DNA from: Ridgeia piscesae
Lineage: Eukaryota > Annelida > Polychaeta > Sabellida > Siboglinidae
NCBI GenBank assembly: GCA_025642075.2
Contig: JAODUO010000620.1
Location: 1-64,000 of the forward strand
Direction: 5' to 3'
DNA: 64,000 nucleotides
The position numbers were made by a program, and so were the translations under genes. Shown here piece after piece: positions 1 to 10,790 of this stretch; positions within the stretch are counted from its first letter, which is position 1, and every line of letters starts with the position of its first letter. The notes under the pieces are model-generated. The model searched no databases. It saw nothing but the letters and a program-made list of their open reading frames with translations, and had not been told where the DNA came from.

Positions 1-140
1 ACATAACCCTTGTTATCAAGTTACAACTCCTAGAATTGTGTCCCATACTATATTATATTCTTTCTTGTGTATAAAGTATTACTTCTAACTGACAATTTTA
101 TATATTTAAGCCTTCCACCCAACTATGTTCTAATTAAGCA

Positions 141-335
141 CCATGACTTTCCACGTTCACACAAATGTCACAACTGCCCAACAGCGCCAATCTAAGCAGT
201 ACATGAATAGACAGACAAAGGAAGTGACATAATTTCACTTTAAGATTGGGGACATCATCCTGAAACGAAACATGAGGAACATCGGGAGGAAAGGTGGCAA
301 ACTGGAGCCACAATGGAATGGCCCATTCAGGTAAC
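141..335 (+). pseudogene. Ty3/gypsy integrase C-terminal fragment
   Basis: The plus strand reads as the C-terminal tail of a gypsy-type integrase: a Gln/Lys-rich helix, then a GD-I-I-L-K-R-N-M segment, then G-R-K-G-G-K-L-E-P-Q-W-N-G-P-F. That last signature is typical of the chromodomain-less end of gypsy integrases and of host genes derived from them. An in-frame TAA at 230-232 interrupts it and the frame ends at 332-334. The sequence CAG/GTAACA at 330/331 could serve as a splice donor, so a domesticated exon is an alternative, but the stop favours a dead fragment. No LTR, protease or reverse transcriptase is visible nearby. Confidence 0.6.
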
Positions 336-792
336 AATTTTAATTATTTGCCTCAATTTAAACTTATCCTCAATAAATTTGACAAATGTTTCACGTGTCT
401 TACTTACTTTTTAAAATAAGAACTGAACTAGATGTGTGACCATTATAGATTGGCACAAGACAGCACTAATTAGAAACAAGATGAATGAGACAACATTGCT
501 GCTGAATCCTAAATTGGCTAACTAATAACATACTTATTCACATTTTAATTGGATTTCTTCAAGCATCACATATTACTTACTTGGAGTTTTCTGATAAATG
601 CAATGACAAACATTGATCATTGGAGGTAAACTTAGTCATCGCAAGATGGTGATGATATTGGACTGTGAGATAATAATAATATTCCTGATAATATGGTCCT
701 TATCATCATGATCAGAAAAATCAGGCCAAACTACCAGGTGACACTGGCAAAAACAGCTGGCGTGATCTTAATGACAAGGGTGGCCTATGACC

Positions 793-1338
793 AGCTTCCT
801 ACCCCACTGTCTTCTCCTACTCCACTGTCTGCTCCTACCCCACTGTCCTCTCCTACCCCACTGTCCTCTCCTACCCCACTGTCCTCTCCTACCTCACTGT
901 CTTCTCCTACCACACTGTCCTCTCCTACCCCACTGTCCTCTCCTACCCTACTGTCTTCTCATACCCCACTGTCTTCTCCCTACCCCACTGTCCTCACCTA
1001 CCCTACTATCTTCTCATACCCCAATCTCCTCTCCTGCCCTACTGTCTTCTCATACCCCGCTGTCTTCTCCTACCCCACTGTCTTCTCCTAACCCACTGTC
1101 TTATCCTACTCTACTGTCCTCCCCTACCCCACTGTCCTCTCCTACCCCACTGTCTTCGCCTACTCCACTGTCCTCTCCTATCCCACTGTCCTCTCCTACT
1201 CCACTGTCATCTCATACCACACTGTTCTCTCCTACCCTACTGTCTTCTCCTACCCCACTGTCTTCTCAAACCCCACTGTCTTCTCATACCCCACTCTCTT
1301 CTCATACCCCACTGTCTTCTCATACCCCACTGGAATCA
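793..1338. repeat. 18-bp minisatellite
   Basis: About 30 copies of an 18-bp unit (plus strand CCCCACTGTCTTCTCCTA with variants). All plus-strand frames over it are repeat artefacts. On the minus strand it begins exactly at the possible splice donor of the candidate exon at 1331-1382, and many units contain the same A/GTGGGGTATGAG donor-like string. Confidence 0.9.
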
Positions 1339-1382
1339 CCATGACGCAGACAGATTTGCGCACACGTTTGCCATGGGAATGG
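1331..1382 (-). CDS. Candidate exon of unknown small gene
   Basis: On the minus strand a 52-nt open block lies between a TTTAG acceptor and a GTGGGG donor. Its phase fits the candidate exon at 2240-2322 (incoming phase 2, outgoing phase 0). It would read S-HSHGKRVRKSVCVMVIP. I do not recognise the protein. Short open blocks flanked by AG and GT arise by chance, so support is only the phase agreement across three blocks and the residue composition. Confidence 0.25.
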
Positions 1383-1456
1383 CTAAATGACAACGTATAT
1401 TATCTTAAAAACAGTTTGTGCATGCATGTTCCACATACTTTCTGAAGTTATATATT

Positions 1457-1570
1457 CACACACAGACACACAGACACACACACACACAGTCACACACAGA
1501 CACACACAGACACACGCAGACACACACAGACACACACAAACACACAGAGACACACACAGACACACACACA

Positions 1571-1621
<51 letters not shown>

Positions 1622-1858
1622 ACAGACACACACACACACACACAGACACACACACACACAGACACACACACACAGACACACACACAGACACACACACACA
1701 CACAGACACACACAGACACACACACAGACACACACAGACACACACAGACACACACAGACACACACAGACACACACAGACACACACAGACACACACAGACA
1801 CACACAGACACACACACAGACAGGCAGGCACGCATGCACGCACGCACGCACACACACT
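1457..1858. repeat. (CA)n/(CAGACA)n microsatellite
   Basis: Nearly pure ACACAGAC/CA repeat, followed by a GCAC-rich tail at 1824-1850. Long open frames on both strands (poly Thr-His and poly Cys-Val) are artefacts of repeat composition. Confidence 0.95.
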
Positions 1859-2239
1859 ATAACTACAAGAGTTGAACAATCACATGGTGTACTGGTATAT
1901 AATAAACCATGGTTATAATTATTATCTGAAAACTATTAAATAGAATCAATGCGTGTGCACACAACATGTAATGTTTGCATAAGGAACACCAGCAGGGTGT
2001 GAACCTGCCACACACAACACTGAATCGATATTACCCTAAACTATCCAAGTGAACAAACTGGTTAGACAGACAACTGACAATGCATTTGCATTACAACACA
2101 GTATTCTAAATGCAATCAATCACAACTGAATTTTATATTATTAGAACATTTTAATTTATATCATCTGACAGGAATACATAATTATTAAAAATCTAAAAAC
2201 AAGTATGCACAAATTCACTTTTCTGGAAAACACTGCTAC

Positions 2240-2322
2240 CTTTGTTTTGAACTCTTCTTTTGTGGAAACACATCATCCGTCACCATGGCTGTCAAACACC
2301 CTATTTGAACGATTGTTTCTAC
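2240..2322 (-). CDS. Candidate exon of unknown small gene
   Basis: An 83-nt minus-strand block follows a TTTTTCAG acceptor and ends at AAAG/GTAGCA. It is open in phase 0, reading V-E-T-I-V-Q-I-G-C-L-T-A-M-V-T-D-D-V-F-P-Q-K-K and then a basic end, and finishes in phase 2. This matches the outgoing phase of the block at 4605-4685 and the incoming phase of 1331-1382. The family is not recognised. Confidence 0.35.
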
Positions 2323-2774
2323 CTGAAAAAGTGATAAATTACAGTTGTTTCCCACAAGCATGAGTTCTTAATGGTGGTTATTACAACAGCACATTTTGCA
2401 TTGCCTAACAATATCCAGCATTTTCTCTAGTTGATTATCTTCTGTTATGTCTAATGACATCCCAAATATGAATAGGGTATGTGTCATTTAATACATATTA
2501 GGTTTTATGTGGGGTAAAATAGTTATGACATTGCTTTATTGACTAATACAATGTAACTTTATAATAGGACTGACGTAGACTTGTTCAAATTAGTGTCTTC
2601 GCAAGAGTGACACTGTTGGTGGCACTGCAGTCAAGTAACAATTCTTATTTACTCTGCTCATTTCTCCTGTTCAAGGTGTCTGTTTGTGGCCATATTCTCC
2701 TGGTCTATCCCATATCATTTTTGTCTTGTTCAGTGTCTCTGTGCCAGGTGGCCTTCTCTTCACCTCTGGTGTTT

Positions 2775-3493
2775 CTATAATAAAGTTAACAGATATATAA
2801 GCGTTATTAAAATATAATGAACAAAAGCAAAATAAGAAAAATCCATCAGTAGATGTATTTTAAAGACTACAAGAAAGTCCTCCAAGATATAGTTAAGAGT
2901 AACTACAAGGCAACGTATTTATTACAGGTTGAAGCATTTTTATATCTTTCAATAATATATTTTCCGCAAACAAAACGTAGATCGAATTAATTAAAGTTTA
3001 TCGTGAAAAACAAAAATAATTTAAGACAAAATCAATGAAATTATGTAATTTATAATATTTACAAAAATTAAAAAGAGGGTATCCGGAAGTGGGAGACACT
3101 GGGAACATTCTGCCTATAGTACACTACCACATAGTACAGTATCTAATGTATCTACTTGGGCTCGGGACTCCGCTTTGGTTGCTCCTTACAACGTTCCCCT
3201 GGCGAGAAACGTCACGACCTTCAATCCTCACAACTGATCACTGTGCTACGAGAAAGGGAGGGAGTATCTGCCCCTAAGCCCGGCCCTCCATATTGCGAGC
3301 ATCACGTGATACACCCTTTGCCACGAGGCATCGAATACACATCAGTTACAATTATAGTAGCAATTTCCTTTCCTTATATACCATATAGTGTGTGACTGGC
3401 GAGATTGTGGTGTCAACTTGTCTTAACTTTAACTGATATAACTATTTCCAGTGAAGTTATTTGTATTGTAGAATGGCGTTAAAACATGGTTAA
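2775..3493. other. Non-coding stretch
   Basis: AT-rich sequence apart from a GC-richer block at about 3080-3340 that includes the palindrome ATCACGTGAT (3301-3312 region), an E-box-type site. I see no convincing gene here. Confidence 0.4.
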
Positions 3494-4262
3494 TATGTTA
3501 TGTTATATCATATGATACATTAAACATGTTAATATGTGAAACTATAATTATTCATCCGTGCACAGTTATGGATAGGAATGTTTTACACCAGGCGACGTGA
3601 AACCAAGATGGCGCACACATCGTCGCCATTTTGTCCTTCATAAAATGTAACAAGGAATTACTTTAAAATGTTGATACATAATTTGTATAATTCCATATAA
3701 CTCAAATTTGTAAACAAGAATACATAACATAAAATAATAAACATATAATTAACAGATGTAGACTAAGACAACTTTAGTTATTTTATTAAAGATATTATCG
3801 ACACCAATCAGCATAGTGATCGTAATTTTGTTTTCCACATGCGTGTTGGCTTAAACAGGCAAACACATCGTTTATATGTTATGGCTTAAACAGGCAAACA
3901 CATCGTTTATATGTTATATTATATCATATGATACATTAAACATGCTAACGTGTAAACCTATAATTATTCATCCATGCAAATTTATGGATAGGAATGTTTT
4001 AAAACAGGCGACGTGAAACCAAGATGGCGCACACATCGTCGCTATTTTGTCCTGCATAAAATGTAACAAGGGATTACTTTAAATGTTGATACATAATTCG
4101 CATAATTCCACTCAAATTGGTAAACAAGAATACATAACATAAAATAATAAACATTATAACAGATTAAGCCAATTTATTTTATTTAAGATATTATCAACAC
4201 CGATCAGCATAGTGATCATAATTTTGTTTTCCACATACGTGTTAGCTTAAACAGGCAAAAGC
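3494..4262. repeat. 416-bp tandem duplication
   Basis: Two direct copies, about 3494-3868 and 3911-4262, are offset by 416 bp and diverged by scattered changes. A third, partial piece (about 34 bp) sits between them at 3879-3912. Each copy contains CCAAGATGGCGCAC, which resembles the YY1/TISU initiator motif. The region could be a duplicated promoter, but I see no coding exon attached to it. Confidence 0.85.
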
Positions 4263-4604
4263 ACTTGTCCCAACAATGGTATTGACTTTAGGGACAAAAA
4301 CTAGAAATGATCGAAGCTAGGCAACCTTTCTCATCGGAGTAAGATCTTAAAGATAATACGATATCGGACAGGAAGACAATGCAGTGACTTTAGAAGCCGT
4401 AATATAACGAATAAAAGATGGAGATCTAATCTCAATCCTTGCTAAGCAATTATGAATACATTGTAATTTTGTTATGCTGTTAAACGTAAAATGGCAGAGG
4501 GGATTACAACAGAAACATGCATTGAATCACGAATATGATTATATAACAACAATGGAACGTACGAGCATTAGTTGTCTTTCCACCACAAAACATAAAGTTC
4601 ATAC

Positions 4605-4685
4605 CTTCGAGTAATTGCATCGTCCAATCTGTGCCCGTCCTCGTTGTGTTTCGGCATCTGTTGATATCCTAGTGTCTGCTGACAT
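4605..4685 (-). CDS. Candidate first coding exon of unknown gene
   Basis: On the minus strand an ATG in the context TTTAAGATGTCAGC opens 27 codons (begins M-S-A-D-T-R-I-S-T-D) and ends in phase 0 at CGAAG/GTATGA, a good donor. Together with the blocks at 2240-2322 and 1331-1382 it could form the 5' part of a small gene running off the left edge of the window. A further open block at about 2685-2774 lies between them but is phase-incompatible with this exon and ends in a stop, so it is left out. Function unknown. Confidence 0.35.
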
Positions 4686-5069
4686 CTTAAACTGCACCTT
4701 GTGTGCAGCTTAGTTGAGACCAACTGTCACACTACATTGAGCGTCAAACGTGCATCGTCTGCTGCACTCGACCCCAATCGAACAAACTAAGAAACATATG
4801 AAGTTGGCCTTGCACTGTTAACGGGGAGAACTACATTTTGACCCCAACGATTCCATGCTATTGGTCGTTGCACCCTTCAGTCATTTGTTAATAGAAATAG
4901 CTGTCACGTGAAAGTCACCGATATGGCGAAGTTACATGTTGTCAACCCCTGCGTTCTGGCTAGCAGCAAAACCATTAGGAGGCCGCAAGCTATGCCAATT
5001 GACGGATTGCATTGTCTGTGCTAAACTGTGATAATGTCAATGAAGCATGGCAGGTATTACACAATTGCA

Positions 5070-5277
5070 AGGGAGGGAGGGAGGGAGGGAGGGAGGGAGG
5101 GAGGGAGGGAGGGAGGGAGGGAGGGAGGGAGGGAGGAGTGAGGAGGGAGGGGGGGAGGGAGTGAGGGAGGGAGGGAGGGAGGGAGGAGGGAGGGAGGGAG
5201 GGAGGGAGGGAGGGAGGGAGGGAGGGAGGGAGGGAGGGAGGGGGAGGGAGGGAGGGAGGGAGGGAGGGAGGAGGAGA
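5070..5277. repeat. (GGGA)n purine tract
   Basis: About 200 bp of GGGAGGGA repeat with a few interruptions. It is a homopurine/homopyrimidine tract. The Gly-Arg-Glu-rich open frame across it is an artefact. Confidence 0.95.
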
Positions 5278-5525
5278 GGGAGTAATAATTTAATGTTTAA
5301 GTTTTATTTAGTTTATATCTTAATGGATGTAGCATTATTGGAAAAGAAAACTAAATTTTGTCCCGTAACATGCAGCACTGACATAATTGTTTTGGCGTAT
5401 CATGTTTATTGAAATATTACAGATATTGATAGTTGGCCGGGATTTTATCGAATAAAAAATTTGGAATAACCCGAATACAACTGAGTCTTTGGGCAAAGTA
5501 AACCGGTAGACTTAAGTACTGCCGT

Positions 5526-5627
5526 TACACACACGCACGCACGCACGCACACAGACACACACAGACACACACAGACGCACGCACGCACGCAGACACACAC
5601 ACACACACACACACACCCACACCCACA

Positions 5628-5706
<79 letters not shown>
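5526..5706. repeat. (CA)n microsatellite
   Basis: CA/GCAC repeats, nearly pure CA from about 5630 to 5705. The Cys-Val open frames on the minus strand are artefacts. Confidence 0.95.
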
Positions 5707-5707
<1 letters not shown>

Positions 5708-6662
5708 TGATACAGGCATTATATAAATATTACTATTATTATACAACCATTTTCTTTTACTTTCTAGCATCAGCTTTGTTAACAAATGCCTTAACACTGC
5801 TTATTGTGTATATGTGTGTCTTTAAAACTTTTTCACATCCACGTTTTCATTGCTATAGTAAAATAGGGAAGATATGGATTATTGCTTACTAGCCTTGCAG
5901 CCATGTCTATTTTTGTCGTAGTGATATGTTTTTTGCAGGAGTAGTTAGATTATATTATCATGTGGCCCTTAATCAGCCATTACATCAACAAGTTGTGTTA
6001 TTTTCAATACACTGTTATGTTATATCTGGATTAGTATGGATGTTGTTTCTGAAGTAATAAGTTGGCTTTTTAAAGAGGTGTACGTTTAATAAATGTGAAC
6101 AAAATTTCTGTTCAAAGTTTAAAATACACATCTTTTGTCATTTATATTATTTCACTATTGTGTGAAGTGTTGTTATATTTAACCGAACAACCAAAGAAAC
6201 GACGTGACTAACAATAGTCATATTACCAGGGGACCATGAAGAGGTACAGTGTATTCATATGAATGTGTTGTTAACACGGGAAAATATTAACAATAATGTG
6301 TATCTATATTTCAGTACGCAAAGGCCATATGCGACGGAACGGAGACAAACCAAATAGAGCAGGCTGACGTTGTTGGGTTTCGGCCCGCGTTGTTGCATGA
6401 GTTTATAAATCTTTGAAAGTAATCTTAATTTAATTATTATTAAATGCAACGGTTTATACAAAGAGCTTCTATTGTTGTGAATGATATTGTTTGCATTTCA
6501 TTTAACACTACTATTCAACTGTTATGTGACACATACTTACACCAGTCGACATGTTAATAAAGTTACGTAAGTCTTGAATGAATGACTAATTTCCCAAAAT
6601 ATATTATTAAATCATTGCAGAGTTGGGTTGGGTAAAACCAACTATTTGGATATGGTAACGTC
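5707..6662. other. Non-coding stretch
   Basis: AT-rich sequence with no recognisable coding exon, repeat array or transposon end. The short open frames present have no family resemblance I can name. Confidence 0.5.
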
Positions 6663-6887
6663 TAGATTTCCACCCTTTGTACTGATATTGAAGCACCTCA
6701 ATGGGATTTATATACTGCAATGTTAAGCCCATCTTTTTTTAGATTTCCACCCTTTGTACTGATATTGAAGCACCTCAATGGGATTTATATACTGCAATGT
6801 TAAGCCCATCTTTTTTTAGATTCCCATCCTTTGTACTGATATTGAAGCACCTCAATGGGATTTATATACTGCAATGTTAAGCCCATA
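6663..6887. repeat. 77-bp triplicate
   Basis: Three nearly identical direct copies with 77-bp period, starting at about 6664, 6741 and 6818. Each holds AAGCACCTCAATGGGATT and ends in GCCCATCTTTTTTT except the last, which ends GCCCAT. Confidence 0.95.
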
Positions 6888-7109
6888 TAATGCCTTGTTG
6901 AATAAAAAATATAATTCTACAAAACATTCCAATAGGACCACTATAAAAGTGTGTTCCATACATGCAAAATAGATGCAAATATATGCCATTATAAAAGTGT
7001 GATCCACAGCCACTCTGAGACAAGGACATTAAGAAAACACTGTTTATAAAAAATTACAGGTAACGATGAACCTTCGACGTTCTGGACCGCTCGACGTTCT
7101 GGACCGCCA

Positions 7110-7270
7110 CACCCACTCAACGAGTTGCACTGCGAATGAGGATCTTGACTGGTAAAAGAAGAGGTTGAACGAAAATACTACCAAGGTGCCAAGTAAATGA
7201 GACGGTTTCTGCGTCACCACTTTGTACACACGTAAAAACATCGCGGCCGCGGATTTCGTTGAAGTGCCTA
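7110..7270 (-). repeat. Dispersed repeat, copy 1
   Basis: About 160 bp strongly similar, in the same orientation, to 59050-59206. The shared minus-strand frame reads H-F-N-E-I-R-G-R and then a G-D-A-E-T stretch, and stays open through both copies. It is either part of a dispersed element or a duplicated exon of an unknown gene. Confidence 0.75.
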
Positions 7271-7319
7271 CTTGATAAGGTATCTGCATAAATAACACGT
7301 AAGAATAAAAACTATACAT

Positions 7320-8940
7320 TTATATGTGGCAATAGAGACAACTAAGTATGTTATATACCGGTGTGCAGATTGTTTTCATTATAGAAACAATACAACGCTA
7401 CCGGTTACTTATGAATGTCAAACATTTTATTCCAAATATCTACTCGAATTCAAAATCAATTGATTTTTTTAGTTAGAATAAAAGGAAGTTATTAACAGGC
7501 ATAGTTCAATAAAAACTAATGTCACCAGAAAAATGTATACTTGTAATAGGCTATGAACTATTATCTTATAGTTCTGACTTAAAACAGATAACAAGTGGTA
7601 ACAATAAAACATTGAGAAATATTGTATTGACATAGTTTATGCAATATGTATACATAATCTAAAATCAACAAGGTGATAGCTCATTAGCTGTCTATATAAT
7701 GACTTAGGTAGTTCTCTTTCAATACTTATATTTTATTCCTAACACGATTTTGGTTTATGTTTTCAATGTTCAAATAACCTTAATGAGGCTTATACGTGCT
7801 GGATTTGAATATTTAAATAAATGATTAAGTCAATAAATAGTTGCATACTGTTGTTCCACTACAGCACTACGAATTGGCACATTTAATGTCATTTGCTTGT
7901 GAAAAGTTACTAAAGTAGCGGTTCTGGTTACTATCCTAACACCTCCGGACAACCTCAGACATGATCACAAAGCGATTTATAGCTTAGCATACATAGTTGT
8001 AATCACGTTCACTATTTCATTAACAGCTTCAATATATATACATAATTTATACACAGTGCTATCAGTTCAGTTCTCAATTGTAATACGTAAATTCTGTGGC
8101 ATTGTGTGATTCACGTCATATAAATAAACTTACACCTGTCGCTTCAAATGCAGGTATGCCCACACACACGTACGCATACACACGTGCATTGATAAACATA
8201 CACTCACATGTATACATGCAGACACAGACACATATACACACTTTTTAACATATGATGCTGATGCAAATTACAAATGTGTCTGACATTCGTCATTATAAAT
8301 CCTGTGAATATGTGGGACACCTGGACGCACTGCCCAAAAAATGTTTTGGCAGGTTTTTGTGTGTTCTGCTGATAACTGCTGACGTCTTGGCACTCTATAC
8401 TGTCACTGGCTGCGTCCATGTTTCTCGTGTCTGGTGATGCCAAACTAGCAAGTTGACACTCATCAGTTGTGGCTGTTTGAGTTTCAAAGATCTGATCTGT
8501 GCCACTCTATGTGACAGTTAACCAAGTGTGTGACACATGGAATAATAAATAATTAGTAGTTCATACAAGCACATTTAGCAAATTGCCAAATGTGCATGAG
8601 CACTGTACTATATCATAGTGCTGATGATTGACATGAATGACACTTTGGATGACACAAGTAAACGGCTATGTTTATGCTTGATGGGTAACAGACAATCATC
8701 ATCAATACATCACGCTCTAGAATAAGAACTCAAGTCCACATCATACAATTACATGAAACAGTTCGTAACTCACAGTTTCATGAGTGTATTACTCAATTAA
8801 TAGTATATATACATTTATACAATGCTTAATTAACCCCTTACACATTTCCCATGTGTCATCTAACACGTGACGTTGGAGTCTGTGTCATCAACTACATGTG
8901 ACATTGCAGAGGTGACACATATAAACACCACCTGTGGCGA
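7320..8940 (-). other. Sequence downstream of MEGF8, probable 3' UTR
   Basis: No coding exon is visible. The part next to the MEGF8 stop at 8941 is presumably its 3' untranslated region. A minus-strand AATAAA (plus TTTATT) occurs near 7727-7733, but I cannot fix the polyadenylation site. Confidence 0.4.
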
Positions 8941-9860
8941 CTATGCTACACTGCTGTTGGTATTGTGACGCAGCGATTGTTTTGGAAAGTGATGCACTAT
9001 GGGATACAACACCCGCATAGTCATGAGCGACGACCCGAGACACGCCCGTACTGTCACAGTACTGTCGCCTGGCAACTGTATAAACATGGTGCCGATGACA
9101 GCGACGCCGTCATCCGTCGGCTCCAGTGTCAGCGGATTCACATGAAACTGTGGGTCATCCGTCGGGCCGCCCGAAGTGTGTGCCCGACTCCACAATGTCC
9201 TGGGACGATGCGCGACACGCGATAATGGAATAGCGCTGTGCTGCAGCTCGAGGTTTGACGGCGGGTCGATAACGACGAGGGCGCGACCGAACGGCCGTGA
9301 CGCCATGTGTTTCATCTCAAGCTTACGCTGGTGACGTGACTGCCGCGTGTCATACGCTTGCTTCGCCTTCCAAAGCATCACACAAATAGCCAGGAAGAGG
9401 AAGAAACAGGAGAAGAAGACGGAGAAGAAGACAAATAAATCGATGTGGGGCTGGTCTTGACGGAAGAATAAATTGCCGAAAGTGTTGTTCTGGACGTGAC
9501 TGCCGACTCCATAGAGGATCAGGTAGAATCGCAACTCCTTCAGGTTGTGGACCTTGTTAGGCAGCGTGATCACGAGTCTATGCTGGACGCTGCGAACCAC
9601 AAGGAAGGTGTGCGGCTCGACCACCGTCACGAACGTGTTCATGTCGGCTGCCGTCACGACTCTGTTGATGTATGTATCATCGGACACGTTCGTGACGTTG
9701 TCAGAGTCACGTCGGTGGCGTGACAGTGACGCTTCGGTTGATCGACGCTGACGCAGCTTTTTATTGTAGTTCGGGTCGATTGTCACATGATGTATGCCCG
9801 TGTGGCGGTCAGTGTCCACTTTGTAGGTATCGTCAAGAGAAGAGAAGTACACGTCGACAC
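8941..9860 (-). CDS. MEGF8: MEGF8 exon 35: juxtamembrane region, transmembrane helix, cytoplasmic tail
   Basis: Terminal coding exon (920 nt). [10 protein letters not shown] precedes the helix [18 protein letters not shown] (about 2604-2626). The tail has W-K-A-K-Q-A-Y, the MASRPF motif and L-T-L-E-P-T-D-D-G, all as in vertebrate MEGF8. A basic R-Q-R-R-S sequence at about 2500-2504 in the ectodomain looks like a furin site. Stop TAG at 8943-8941. Confidence 0.96.
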
Positions 9861-10736
9861 CTGAAACATCGTCTCAGATATTTAGAATCACCGGCCTACT
9901 TGGCAAAAATCATTTCCATAATGGACCCTTCATCCACCCCACCTAGAGAAGTCAATCAAGCCTTTCTCTGAGGTATCCACATTGAATGCTAATCCATTCC
10001 ACACCTCGATGTAGCCAAATCCTGTGACATTAAACCACTGCTAGGTTGTTGCGAGTGAATAATGAAATTTTCCTTCCCCAGTCATTGTGTTTGTCCCCAG
10101 TTTCATTTACTGATAAACTCTAACAGGGCATTATTTAGAAGTTTAGCAAGTCTTTGAGAAGTTTAATTTGTGGTAGTCAATTTTTTTCACAATCAGGAGC
10201 AGTTTCCATAACAGCATAATTTAAGGTCAATTTCTGTAAAGTTTATGGAAAATTTGTGATATAGTTATTGTGTTCTTATAAAAAGCAAGGGCAACTGTAC
10301 AATATTTAAATCATAAATCTGTACCCAAGCGCCCTCTAGGGAAGATCATGTTTTACTCTACAACTGCCAACTGCTGCATCTGGAGGCAAAGGCCAATTGT
10401 GACGGATTTTGTATTCAAAATTCATCTAGAGGGTGGGGGCCACAAGTTTAGAATGGCATCCATCTCCCTCAGCTTTGTATGTATGCGGCCAAACTTTTGT
10501 GTGTGATCTAGTGGGCTCATTGGGTTGTGGCTTGAAGATATTGAATTTTGCAATTTGTCTGTGTGGTGGAGATTTAAGGGGTATACAATTTAAAAAGTTA
10601 CAGTGCAATGCATTTTTTACGTAGACACTGTCCACTTAGCTTGTTCCACACGTCTTTACTCAGGATAATATTTTCCCGTCCAAAAATGTCTCGATAAATA
10701 TGTGTGTGAGTACTTCCACACATAGGACACACACAC

Positions 10737-10790
<54 letters not shown>

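Noticed and set aside
1383..1918. Thr-His and Cys-Val frames
   Set aside because: CA-repeat artefacts on both strands.
2681..2774. Open block T-P-E-V-K-R-R-P-P-G on the minus strand as another exon
   Set aside because: Needs incoming phase 1, which no neighbour supplies, and stops at TGA without a visible polyA signal.
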